The notes under the pieces: model-generated
The model's database searches: none
What the model saw: only the letters and a program-made list of their open reading frames with translations
What the model was told of the DNA's origin: nothing
Part shown: positions 52,175 to 60,341 of the stretch, piece after piece
Numbering within the stretch: the first letter of the stretch is position 1
Layout of the letters: every line of letters begins with the position of its first letter
Assembly (NCBI RefSeq): GCF_001439815.1
Contig: NZ_JYLM01000014.1
Location: 45,941-109,940, forward strand
DNA from: Pseudomonas orientalis
Lineage (GTDB): Bacteria > Pseudomonadota > Gammaproteobacteria > Pseudomonadales > Pseudomonadaceae
Length of the DNA: 64,000 nucleotides
Direction: 5' to 3'
Translations under genes and position numbers: made by a program

Positions 52175-52269
52175 GCCTGTTATCCAAGTCGATTGTTATT
52201 GTTGCGACTATCGCTGTTCCCGCCAGGGAAGGGCACGCATTCATATGCCTGAACAGAGAGTACCTACTC

Positions 52270-53424
52270 ATGTCGATTTTTGATCAAGACATTCACCGCT
52301 CGGTGCAGTGGCAAGACTGGCGCTGGCAGCAGAAGAACGCCGTGCGCGATGAGCCGGCACTTCGCGCTGCCTGCGGTGGCTGGGGCGAGGAAACGACTGC
52401 GCATATCGAACATAACCTGCTCGGGCGCAAGATGCAGATCACGCCTTACTACGTCGATCTGATCAAGCGTTCCCTCACCACCGGTACGGTCATGGACCAC
52501 CCGCTGTGGCGGCAAGTGGTGCCGTACTGGAGCGAGCAGGTCGAGGGTGATTACGATGGCACTTCCGAGAACTGGGAGTTGGCCCATGAAATGAAGACGC
52601 CCATCTGCCAGCACAAGTATGACAATCGCGTCATCCTGCGCACCACCAACACCTGCAATGCCTACTGCCAGTTCTGCTTTGAAGCGCTGCGCACCTTGCA
52701 GGTGGGCACTGACAAGGCCAACGCCAGCCGGGATTCCTTCATGGAGTCGGTCGAGTACATCCGCGCCAACCCGGCCATCGAAGAAGTGATTCTCAGCGGC
52801 GGCGATCCGCTGATGCTGGCCGACCGCAAGCTCGAAGAGTACCTGGCCGCACTGCGCGGGATCAGCGACGATCTGCTGATCCGCATTCACTCGCGGGCCT
52901 TGAGTTTCAACCCGTTTCGCGTGACCGATGAGTTGATCGCGATGCTGGAAAAGTACAAGGTCAATGCGTTTGGCGTGCACGTGTGCCATCCGCTCGAACT
53001 CAGCGCTGATTTTGCGGTGGCGGTCAAACGCATTCAGGGCGTGGTGCCGATCGTGTTTTCCAATATGCCGTTGTTGCGCGGCGTCAACGACAATGAAGCG
53101 ACACTGCATAAGTTGTTCATTGATCTTTATCGCTTGGGTGTGAAGCCTTATTACTTATATCACTTCATGCCGTTTTCACCCGGGGCGTCGGAATACAAGG
53201 CATCGATCAGTCAGGCCATCGCTATCATGGATCGTCTCAAGCGGCGGGTGTCCAATATTGCCCTGCCCGAATATGTTCTGCCGCACGCCCAGGGCAAGTT
53301 CACAGTGCCGCTGCTGGACTTCGAGAAACCTGAAAACTTGCCGTACTTCGACGTGCGCGATGGGCAGCGCCATTATCGTTTCCGTAACTGGGAAGGGCAG
53401 TGGTGCAGTTGGCAGGATGCCTGA
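52270..53424 (+). CDS. KamA-like radical SAM amino acid 2,3-aminomutase
   Basis: 384 residues. The radical SAM cluster is TTNTCNAYCQFCF (Cys129, Cys133, Cys136), followed by ILSGGDPLM, as in lysine 2,3-aminomutase (KamA). The PLP-lysine is Lys343 in PEYVLPHAQGKFTV. Compared with KamA, the glycine run before that lysine is replaced (PHAQGK for APGGGGK), and the two aspartates that hold the lysine side-chain amine (Asp293 and Asp330 of clostridial KamA) correspond to Met300 and a Val/Leu here. It should therefore shift the alpha-amino group of a different amino acid to the beta position. First of four genes with ATP-grasp, 2OG oxygenase and exporter. Confidence 0.85.
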   Translation: MSIFDQDIHRSVQWQDWRWQQKNAVRDEPALRAACGGWGEETTAHIEHNLLGRKMQITPYYVDLIKRSLTTGTVMDHPLWRQVVPYWSEQVEGDYDGTSENWELAHEMKTPICQHKYDNRVILRTTNTCNAYCQFCFEALRTLQVGTDKANASRDSFMESVEYIRANPAIEEVILSGGDPLMLADRKLEEYLAALRGISDDLLIRIHSRALSFNPFRVTDELIAMLEKYKVNAFGVHVCHPLELSADFAVAVKRIQGVVPIVFSNMPLLRGVNDNEATLHKLFIDLYRLGVKPYYLYHFMPFSPGASEYKASISQAIAIMDRLKRRVSNIALPEYVLPHAQGKFTVPLLDFEKPENLPYFDVRDGQRHYRFRNWEGQWCSWQDA

Positions 53425-53454
53425 ATCAATTGATGGACTAAGGCGGTATAAAGC

Positions 53455-54825
53455 ATGAAACAAGACGCCATCCTTTTTATCGATGTCGATGACAGCACGT
53501 CTGTTCGTTACAACTATCGCGAACCGCACTTTGCGGTTGCCCGCGCCCAGGGACTGGTGTGCTTGACGGCGGGCGTGGCAGGGCGCAGGCATACGCAGCG
53601 GCTCAAGGATGATAGCGATGCAGTGTTCCTGCTCAACGCACTCAACGAGCAAGCCATTCTTGATTTGGTCGGCCGTCTCGATGGGCAGTATCAGATTCGC
53701 GGGATTTTCTGCCAGGCCGGCCATCCGTCTGCGCTGGGCGAAGTCGGCTGTATCGTGGCGCGGGCTGCTCAGTGCCTGGGCCTGGTGTATAGCCGCCCCG
53801 AGGCGGTTGCGGCGTGCAACAACAAGTTCCTGATGCGCAGGGTGCTGAAACAGCACGCCATCCGCTCCGTGCCGTTTGCGCTGTGCAATAACGAACAGCA
53901 GCTCCAGCAGAGTGCCGAACGGGTCGGTTACCCACTGATCGCCAAGCCACCCTTTGGCGGCGCTTCGGCGTTTATCAGGAAATGCGCCAATTGGGCAGAG
54001 CTGCGTAGCCACTACGCGCTGTTTGTTAAGGACCACGCCACTGCGGCCTATGCGGATTTCTATGGCTGTGCACACACATTGCCGGGAGACGACGGCCAAC
54101 GGCATGACTACATTCCCGGGCGCAGTCTCTTGCTGGAGGGTTATATCCCCGGTATCGAAGGCAGTGTGGAGTGTGTGGTGGACGGCGAGCGTGTGCATCC
54201 GCTGCTGATCAACGAAAAGCTGCTGTTGACCGAGCGCAGTGGCACGGTTCTGGAAAACCTGCTGATTTCCCCACCGACTTCCTTCACAGACCATGAGTGC
54301 GAGCAGATCCGCGAGTACGCCGTGGCGTGTCTGAAGGCGGTCGGCCTGACCAACGCCGTGGTGCATTTCGAGTTCCGCATGACCCCGGAGGGCCCGGTGG
54401 TGATCGAGATCAACCCGCGCGTGGGCGGGCTCTACGTGAACGCGGCCTTCCGCGATCTGGCCGGTATCGATCCCTACCAGCTGTATCTCGCGTTGCTGAC
54501 GGGCGAGCAGGGGATCGCCGCGCAGTTGGAAGCGGGCGCACGCAAGGTGGCCGAGGCCGGACAACATTACGCGATGCTGGCGATTTACCCGCAGCACAGT
54601 GGGCGGTTTCGGGGCATTGAAGGCCTGGAGTGCCTGGAGCAGAACGTCGCGGTGCTTGAGTTTGCCCAGCAGGCGCCGGGGCACCTGATCGACGCGGATA
54701 TCGAGGAGCACTATCTGCTCAAGTGCTGGGCCAGGGTCGCAGGCGCTGCCGATGCGCGCGCGCTGCATGATGCGGTCGGCCAGCACTTGCGCGTCATCAT
54801 CGACAGTCCAGTGGCAGGTCAGTGA
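53455..54825 (+). CDS. ATP-grasp carboxylate-amine ligase
   Basis: 456 residues with an ATP-grasp core: Gly-rich nucleotide loop KPPFGGASAFI (164-174), ATP-binding acid stretch EGYIPGIEGSVECVVDG (228-244) and Mg ligands in HFEFR (Glu306) and VIEINPR (Glu318, Asn320). The N-terminal 100 residues form a pre-ATP-grasp fold. Such enzymes form amide bonds by acyl phosphate, typically joining amino acids in antimetabolites (bacilysin, tabtoxin, rhizocticin). Gap to the aminomutase is 30 bp; AAGGCGG lies before the start. Probably couples the rearranged amino acid to another residue. Confidence 0.85.
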   Translation: MKQDAILFIDVDDSTSVRYNYREPHFAVARAQGLVCLTAGVAGRRHTQRLKDDSDAVFLLNALNEQAILDLVGRLDGQYQIRGIFCQAGHPSALGEVGCIVARAAQCLGLVYSRPEAVAACNNKFLMRRVLKQHAIRSVPFALCNNEQQLQQSAERVGYPLIAKPPFGGASAFIRKCANWAELRSHYALFVKDHATAAYADFYGCAHTLPGDDGQRHDYIPGRSLLLEGYIPGIEGSVECVVDGERVHPLLINEKLLLTERSGTVLENLLISPPTSFTDHECEQIREYAVACLKAVGLTNAVVHFEFRMTPEGPVVIEINPRVGGLYVNAAFRDLAGIDPYQLYLALLTGEQGIAAQLEAGARKVAEAGQHYAMLAIYPQHSGRFRGIEGLECLEQNVAVLEFAQQAPGHLIDADIEEHYLLKCWARVAGAADARALHDAVGQHLRVIIDSPVAGQ

Positions 54826-54826
54826 T

Positions 54827-55552
54827 ATGGATATCCCAACCATTTCCGCGCATTTGCGCGAGCACCATTACTGTCATCGGCCTGACTTTGGCGAGTTGGT
54901 CGGTGTCGAGGCGGGCCAAGAGCAGAGCTTTCGCGCGTACTGGGCCAATCTGGTGTGCGATGAGGCGTTCAAGGCATACACCCATCGCGAGCGGCGTATT
55001 CTGCGCTATCGTTTATCACCGTCACGGCAGTTGCAGATCGACAGGAGTACCGCGTTCAAGTCGCCGGTTACCTACGCCGTCAACTACCGACAGGGGGTGA
55101 ACCATTTGAGCTACAGCGAGGAAGGTTTTATCGAGCATCCGCTGATGCGCAAGCTGCTGGCCACCGACCTGGCGGTGATCGCACCGCACCTGGGCGAGCA
55201 GAGCCATACCATCGACATCCACCAATTCCGTGTGCGGGCCGACGCGCAAGCGTGCAGCCCCACCACGTCGGGGATTCACCAGGATGGCCTGGACTGGGTG
55301 TTCATGCATTTTATCGGCGAGCACAACACGCAGCCGGTGGTTTCAGAAGTGTTTACCAGTGACGCGGAACACAGTCGCGTGTTGAATCTGCCGATGACGC
55401 GCTTCCTGGAAACCATCGTGATCAATGACCGGGGGCTCTATCACCGCGCCGGGGATGTGCGGCCGAAAGCAGCGTCGACACCGGCCTGGCGCGACATGCT
55501 GCTGGTCAGCCTGCGCAGCGTGCCGGATGATCAAGCGGTGCCGCCTGCATGA
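54827..55552 (+). CDS. Fe(II)/2-oxoglutarate-dependent amino acid hydroxylase (PF10014/BsmA-IDO-like)
   Basis: 241 residues from ATG 54827, one base after the ATP-grasp stop. The iron site is HxD in SGIHQDGLDW (His151, Asp153) plus a distal His206 in LYHRAGDV, and Arg222 (WRDMLLVS) for 2-oxoglutarate. The pattern fits the 2OG-Fe dioxygenase family of BsmA, L-isoleucine 4-hydroxylase (IDO) and free-amino-acid hydroxylases such as GetF. It would hydroxylate a free amino acid, either before or after the aminomutase step. It overlaps the exporter gene by 4 bp. Confidence 0.85.
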   Translation: MDIPTISAHLREHHYCHRPDFGELVGVEAGQEQSFRAYWANLVCDEAFKAYTHRERRILRYRLSPSRQLQIDRSTAFKSPVTYAVNYRQGVNHLSYSEEGFIEHPLMRKLLATDLAVIAPHLGEQSHTIDIHQFRVRADAQACSPTTSGIHQDGLDWVFMHFIGEHNTQPVVSEVFTSDAEHSRVLNLPMTRFLETIVINDRGLYHRAGDVRPKAASTPAWRDMLLVSLRSVPDDQAVPPA

Positions 55553-56796
55553 GCCACGATCAACAGTTGTACCTGTCGATCCGCAACGCGCGGCTGATCA
55601 TCTTCGCTCGCGGCGTCTCGGACTTTGGCGCCTTCCTCAACATGGTGGCCTTGTCCACCTATGTCTACTGGCTCAGTCAAAGCGTCGTGTTCGTCAGCAT
55701 CTTCCTGGCGTGCCGCGTGACCGGTGGCATTGTCGCCAGCCTGTTCGGCATCCCGTTTTTCCGGCGTTTCGCCGGGCGCGGCACCCTGGCGGGACTGGAC
55801 CTGGCGCGAGCGCTGTTGCTGACGCCGTTGCTGCTGCTGATCCCCGCCCATCAACTCAGTCTGCTGCCGTTCATTGCCTTTGGTATCGGCCTGTGCAATT
55901 CGCTGTTCGCCATCGGCCTCAACAGCCAGTTGCCCACCTGGGTTGCCCTTGAGCAGCGGGTCAATACCAACGCCTGGATCACCTCGGCGGCCGCTACCGG
56001 CGCGGTGTTCGGCAGTTTGCTGTCGGGGCTGCTGATTGCCACGGGGGGATTCGAGGCGGTATTCGCGGTGAATATCGGCACCTACGTGATAGCCGCGCTC
56101 CTGGTGCTGCCATTGCGTGCGTTGTACAGCGCCGCCGTCGCCACCCATCGCAGTCTCTCGGCCGAGTGGCACGCGTTGAACAAGGGGCTGCGCGGCGCGC
56201 CGGTGCTGGCTGCGATGTTGTTGATCAGCATGCTCGACACCCTCGGCAGCGCGGCGCATAACGTCGGCTGGCCGGTGCTGTCCCAGTACATTTCCCCGGA
56301 CACGGCCAAAACCGTGATGGGGTATCTGCTGGCGGTCTGGGCCTGTGGCAAGTTTATCGGGGCGCGTATCGCCAGTGCGCTGCTGAAGGGCCGTGGTACG
56401 CCAGGCATGGAGCGGTTGTTCATGTTCGGCGTGGCGCTGATGTCCAGCGGCTTTATCCTGACGTTCCAGCAAACCGAGTTGTGGCTGGCATTGCTGTTGG
56501 TGGTGTGGGCAGGGCTGGGGGATGGGCTGTCCGAAGTGGCGCTGGTCTCCCGCGCGCAAAGCGAACCGGATAGCTTGCGCCTGCCGCTGTTCAGCTTGTT
56601 GACCCTGATTCAGATGGCGGGTTTTGGCGTGGGGATGCTGGTGGTCGGGCCGTTCTATGTGACGTGGACGCCGGCCCAGGTGATCGTGCTGTTCCATGGG
56701 CTGCCGCTGACGGCGTTGGGGGTGATGACTTTGTGGCTGGGGTGCGCGGCTTACCGGGGCAGGCAGGACGTGTCGGGTTCACCTCCCTCGCGTTGA
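55549..56796 (+). CDS. MFS exporter of the radical SAM/ATP-grasp cluster
   Basis: 415 residues, 11-12 transmembrane helices of the MFS type (enterobactin-exporter/MFS_3-like opening NARLIIFARGVSDFGAFLNMVALSTYVYWLSQS). Coupled by a 4-bp overlap to the oxygenase gene. In clusters of this type (for example BacE, TblR) the exporter secretes the product and gives self-resistance. Its stop codon (56794-56796) is the exact left edge of the soxR remnant that follows. Confidence 0.85.
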   Translation: MSHDQQLYLSIRNARLIIFARGVSDFGAFLNMVALSTYVYWLSQSVVFVSIFLACRVTGGIVASLFGIPFFRRFAGRGTLAGLDLARALLLTPLLLLIPAHQLSLLPFIAFGIGLCNSLFAIGLNSQLPTWVALEQRVNTNAWITSAAATGAVFGSLLSGLLIATGGFEAVFAVNIGTYVIAALLVLPLRALYSAAVATHRSLSAEWHALNKGLRGAPVLAAMLLISMLDTLGSAAHNVGWPVLSQYISPDTAKTVMGYLLAVWACGKFIGARIASALLKGRGTPGMERLFMFGVALMSSGFILTFQQTELWLALLLVVWAGLGDGLSEVALVSRAQSEPDSLRLPLFSLLTLIQMAGFGVGMLVVGPFYVTWTPAQVIVLFHGLPLTALGVMTLWLGCAAYRGRQDVSGSPPSR

Positions 56797-57001
56797 TTCC
56801 CGCTTTGGGAAGGGAACTGGCTTTCATCGACAGGCCCCCGCAGCCTATGCAGCCATTGAGCTTGTCGCGCAGCAGCGTCAATTTTTTGATCCGCTCATCC
56901 AGGTCTTCCCGCCAGCGTGCCGACAAGCGTGCCCAATCCTTGGCCGTGGGCATGCGGCCATCGGGCAATGCCTGCAACGCCTCGCCCATGGTCGCCAGCC
57001 G
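56797..57001 (-). pseudogene. soxR: soxR remnant (C-terminal part, two of four cluster cysteines lost)
   Basis: Read leftward the frame gives MGEALQALPDGRMPTAKDWARLSARW... and then CIGCGGLSMKAS, clearly the C-terminal part of a SoxR-type MerR regulator (dimer helix plus 2Fe-2S site CxxCxC-x5-C). The third cysteine is Gly (TGC to GGC) and the fourth is Ser, so the iron-sulfur site is broken. The N-terminal DNA-binding half (about 90 residues) and the promoter are missing, and the 3' end runs into the MFS stop. A decayed fragment, not a functional gene. Confidence 0.85.
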
Positions 57002-57283
57002 GCCTTGACCCTGCAAAGCGAGCGACTGGCGCAGAGCCACGACGGCTTTTTGAGCGCGAGCGTGCAGGTCAGCGATGACGGGCGGCGGGTACTCAACTAC
57101 CTGCAATGGCAATCCCGTGAGGAGGGCGAGGCGGCGTTCCGGCGCTTCGAGCAGGGCGGCGAGGATTTCTGGACGCTGATTCGGGCGCACCAGGCCAAGG
57201 CGGTGATCTTTGATTCGTTTCAGGTGCTGCGCAGTTTTGAGCGCAGCCATGACGACGCCTTGCACTGTCGCCTAAATGGATAG
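57002..57283 (+). pseudogene. Antibiotic biosynthesis monooxygenase (ABM) remnant, 5' end missing
   Basis: About 93 codons ending in a stop at 57281-57283 encode SHDGFLSASVQVSDDGRRVLNYLQW and a following SREEGEAAFRR stretch, the second half of an ABM-fold protein. The N-terminal beta strands and a proper start codon are absent (only TTG 57005). It joins head to head with the soxR remnant at about 57001, consistent with one deletion that removed both N-termini of a formerly divergent soxR-ABM pair. Overlaps the regulator's 3' end by 12 bp. Confidence 0.75.
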
Positions 57284-58375
57284 ATGCAGCATCCGCTCGC
57301 CTTGCAGGTTTCCCCCAGGCCTGCGCTTGTTCACCGCCAACTCGCCGATCCTGATCAGCCGCGTGCGCGTGACGTTGCGGCTCAAGCCCAGCAGGCTGGC
57401 GGTGTGCACCTGGTTGCAGTGGCTGAAGCGATAAGCGGCACGTAACAGCGCGTCCTCGACCTTTTCGTGCAAGGCGCCGGCCTGTTCCTCGAACAGTTGT
57501 TGAAAGGCCCGTGCGAGCAACGCTTCGGTGCTGTTGTCGCAGCCCTGCTGGCTGTCGTCCTGGCGTTCGATACGCAGGTTCGACAGGCGCAGATCGTCGC
57601 GTTCGATCACGCTGTTGCGGCAGATCAGCAACGTGTGATGAATCACGTTTTCCAGCTCGCGAATATTGCCCGGCCAGCTGTAGCTCCTGAGTTTATGTTC
57701 GGCCTCGCGGCTTAGGGTAATCGGGCCATGACCCAGGCGTCGGCTGTAGACGTCGATAAAGTGCCGGGTCAGCGGCAGGATGTCGCCGGGGCGCTCGCGT
57801 AGTGGGCTGAGCTCCAGGCTGACCACGTCGAGACGGTAATAAAGGTCTTCGCGAAAGTGCCCGGCGTTGATGGCTTTTTCCAGTTGTACATTCGTTGCCG
57901 CCAGTACCCTTACATCGATAGGAATACTCTTGCGCGAGCCCAGGCGCACCACTTCACGTTCCTGCAGCACCCGAAGCAGCTTGACCTGGATCGGCAGGGG
58001 TAAATCGCCGATTTCATCGAGGAACAATGTGCCGCCATCGGCCTCTTCGAACCAGCCCGCCTTGGCGCTGAGGGCGCCGGTAAAGGCGCCTTTTTCGTGG
58101 CCGAACAGCTCGGCTTCGACAAGGGATTCAGAAAACGCCCCGCAGTTGACCGCCACGAATGGCCGGTTGCGCCGTGCGCTGAGAGTGTGGATGTGCCGCG
58201 CTACCAACTCCTTGCCGGTGCCGGTTTCGCCGATGATCAGCACGCTGGCTTCGCTTGGCGCCACTTGCTGGATGTGGTCGAGCAGGGCCTTGGATTTCGG
58301 ATCCTCGAATACCTGGGCCGTGGCACGAATGGAGGTCGCGAGCGCGGGCGAGGGGGGGAGGGTCAATAACTGCAT
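57272..58375 (-). CDS. Sigma-54-dependent activator without receiver domain (SfnR-like)
   Basis: 367 residues from ATG 58375 (AGAGGTGA upstream; the earlier frame start at 58420 lacks one). Short N-terminal region, then an AAA+ core: Walker A GETGTGKELVARHIH, the sigma-54 contact loop GAFTGA, Walker B GGTLFLDEIGDLP, sensor R-finger region and a C-terminal Fis-type HTH (NQVHTASLLGLSRNVTRTRLIRIG). Lacking a receiver domain it resembles SfnR, which responds to sulfur status through other proteins. Being the only regulator near the radical SAM cluster, and with sigma-54 promoter matches at its front, it is the best candidate activator. Confidence 0.85.
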   Translation of the reverse strand: MQLLTLPPSPALATSIRATAQVFEDPKSKALLDHIQQVAPSEASVLIIGETGTGKELVARHIHTLSARRNRPFVAVNCGAFSESLVEAELFGHEKGAFTGALSAKAGWFEEADGGTLFLDEIGDLPLPIQVKLLRVLQEREVVRLGSRKSIPIDVRVLAATNVQLEKAINAGHFREDLYYRLDVVSLELSPLRERPGDILPLTRHFIDVYSRRLGHGPITLSREAEHKLRSYSWPGNIRELENVIHHTLLICRNSVIERDDLRLSNLRIERQDDSQQGCDNSTEALLARAFQQLFEEQAGALHEKVEDALLRAAYRFSHCNQVHTASLLGLSRNVTRTRLIRIGELAVNKRRPGGNLQGERMLHLSI

Positions 58376-58535
58376 GGTCACCTCTCTTGGGAATGAATAG
58401 TGGGAATCGTCTTTTGGCAAGTCGCAGCAGCGTTGTTTATAGAGGGATTCTTATATTCCGTAAATTAATTGATTTACATACTTATAGATCTTAAAAGAAT
58501 AACTGGTTGTGGTTATCGAGCCTGCCGGATCGGTT

Positions 58536-58548
58536 GATAGCAACTATC
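58536..58548. promoter_or_regulatory. Palindrome upstream of the sigma-54 activator gene
   Basis: GATAG-CAA-CTATC with flanking TT...GA, about 160 bp upstream of the activator start and 80 bp before the lipoprotein gene. A similar CGACTATCGC occurs at 52204-52213 upstream of the radical SAM gene. A candidate enhancer for the activator. Confidence 0.35.
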
Positions 58549-58629
58549 GAGGAGGGTGATTTTTCAGCGTGCGGGGGCGGGAGTAGCCTGTGTTCATTGA
58601 CTCGACACCTCCTTTGCAGGGCCACCGCC

Positions 58630-58899
58630 ATGAACCGTTCACTCGCTGTTTCGCTGTTGCTTGCCATCTCTGTCCTCGCCGGATGTGCGACCCATCCGTC
58701 CCCTGAATTGCGCCCTTACACGGCACAGGAAACCCGGCAACTGGCGTTGGAAGCGCTGAGTCGGCGTGGTTTGTCATTTGATGACTACCAACGCCAGCGC
58801 GCGGCGTTGACCGACCAGCCACAGAAGGCGTTCAGTTTCGATCATCAGGGCGAAATGAACGCCGAGCGCAGCGTCGCCTTGAAGGATCGCCCCAGTTGA
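58630..58899 (+). CDS. Small outer-membrane lipoprotein
   Basis: 89 residues from ATG 58630 with a lipobox LAGC (Cys19) after a hydrophobic signal. The mature part is polar (THPSPELRPYTAQETRQLALEALSRRGLSFDDYQRQRAAL) with no recognised domain. Terminator at 58920-58954. Function unknown. Confidence 0.75.
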   Translation: MNRSLAVSLLLAISVLAGCATHPSPELRPYTAQETRQLALEALSRRGLSFDDYQRQRAALTDQPQKAFSFDHQGEMNAERSVALKDRPS

Positions 58900-58919
58900 G
58901 CGGTGCGGTTGCGGTGAAG

Positions 58920-58954
58920 AACCCGGGTTTCCCATCAGGAATCTCGGGTTTTTT
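58920..58954 (+). terminator. Intrinsic terminator after the small lipoprotein
   Basis: AACCCG at 58920-58925 pairs with CGGGTT at 58945-58950 and is followed by TTTTTT. Confidence 0.75.
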
Positions 58955-59131
58955 GTTTTCCATGGCGTGACTTCAGCCTGTTAAGCTGAATTTCAGGAGC
59001 GTTCCTACGCACATTTTCATAAAGTGGTCCTTCTTTAACGGCATTCGATCAGTTAAACCTGACAACCTCTGTTCTGTTCGATGCCCCCGCGACACTGCTC
59101 TCGGGAACACGCTCTGCGAGTTTTTAACGCC

Positions 59132-60292
59132 ATGAATAAACGTCCGTTGTATTTCGACTACGCCGCCACCACGCCGGTGGATGAGCGGGTCATCCAGGTG
59201 ATGGTTGAGTGTCTGGGCTTCAATGCCAATTTCGGTAACCCGGCGTCCAGCTCCCACGCGTTCGGCCAGGCGGCCCGGCAAACGGTTGAGCAGGCGCGTC
59301 AGCAGGTGGCCGCACTGGTCGGCGCCCAGCCCGAGCAGATTGTCTGGACCTCCGGCGCCACCGAGTCCAATAACCTGGCGATCAAAGGCGTCGCCCAGGC
59401 GCGTGGCGTAACGGGCGGGCATATCATCACCAGCCAGATCGAGCACAAGGCGACCCTCGACACCGCGCGGCAATTGCAGGAAGCCGGGGTGGCGGTGACC
59501 TACCTGGTGCCTGATGCCGATGGCTTGATCAGTGTCGAAGCCGTCAGTGAGGCACTGCGTGAGGACACCTTTCTGGTGTCGCTGATGCTGGTCAATAATG
59601 AACTGGGCACCTTGAACGACATCCCGGCCATCGGCGCACGGGTGCGTGAGCAGGGGGCGTTGTTCCATGTGGACGCGGCGCAGGGCGCGGGCAAGGTAGC
59701 CATCGACCTGGCGCAGTGGCCGGTGGACTTGATGTCGTTTTCGGCCCACAAGCTGTACGGTCCGAAGGGTATCGGTGCGTTGTATGTAGGACCTCGGGCG
59801 CAGCAGAAGGTATTGGCGCAGATTCATGGCGGCGGTCATGAGGGCGGCTTGCGTTCGGGTACCCTGGCGACTCATCAGATTGCGGGCATGGGCATGGCGT
59901 TCGCCCTGGCGGCGGCGTCTTTTGCCGAGGAGAAGGCACAGATCGTGGCCTTGCGTCAGCGTCTGCTGGATCAGTTGGGGTCGATTGCCGGTGTGCGCCT
60001 CAACGGCAGTCCTGCCCAACGAATCCCCCATACTTTGAGCCTTACGTTCAGCGAAGGCGAATTCAACGCCGGTGCGTTGAGCGCCGGGATTGCCTTTTCG
60101 GCGACTTCAGCGTGCAATTCGGCCAGCAACGCGCCGTCCCATGTGCTTCTGGCCTTGGGGCATGACGCGCGCAGCGCCGGCCGTACCATTCGCTTGAGCC
60201 TGGGCCGGTTTACCACAGAGCGGGATATCGACGACGCGGTGCAACTGATCAAGTCGGCCCTGGCCAGCGCACCGGCGTTCTGGGCCGTCTGA
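59132..60292 (+). CDS. Cysteine desulfurase (IscS/NifS family)
   Basis: 386 residues from ATG 59132; the frame opens earlier (59081), but the start MNKRPLYFDYAATTP is the family N-terminus. PLP lysine Lys207 (SFSAHKLYGPKG), His105 (QIEHKA) and active-site Cys328 in SACNSAS. It removes sulfur from cysteine as an enzyme-bound persulfide for iron-sulfur or thio-nucleoside use. It is not beside iscU/iscA genes, so it is probably a second, stand-alone desulfurase. Confidence 0.92.
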   Translation: MNKRPLYFDYAATTPVDERVIQVMVECLGFNANFGNPASSSHAFGQAARQTVEQARQQVAALVGAQPEQIVWTSGATESNNLAIKGVAQARGVTGGHIITSQIEHKATLDTARQLQEAGVAVTYLVPDADGLISVEAVSEALREDTFLVSLMLVNNELGTLNDIPAIGARVREQGALFHVDAAQGAGKVAIDLAQWPVDLMSFSAHKLYGPKGIGALYVGPRAQQKVLAQIHGGGHEGGLRSGTLATHQIAGMGMAFALAAASFAEEKAQIVALRQRLLDQLGSIAGVRLNGSPAQRIPHTLSLTFSEGEFNAGALSAGIAFSATSACNSASNAPSHVLLALGHDARSAGRTIRLSLGRFTTERDIDDAVQLIKSALASAPAFWAV

Positions 60293-60341
60293 AACTTCAT
60301 CCGCAGTTCATAACAATTATTAGTGGTTAGCAGGAGACACA

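Larger units (their letters stand above)
51648..52269. other. AT-rich 620-bp region between fpvG and the radical SAM cluster
   Basis: No credible gene. Clearly richer in A and T than its surroundings between about 51850 and 52240 (runs such as ATTTTAAAAAAAAGG). It holds the Fur-box-like site, two sigma-54-type promoter matches (51883-51898 and 52159-52174) and a CGACTATCGC motif at 52204-52213 that resembles part of the GATAGCAACTATC palindrome near the sigma-54 activator gene. Confidence 0.7.

Noticed and set aside
52270..53424. EpmB (EF-P lysyl-lysine modification) instead of a biosynthetic aminomutase
   Set aside because: The protein is longer than EpmB, lacks its substrate aspartates and sits with ligase, oxygenase and exporter genes rather than efp/epmA.
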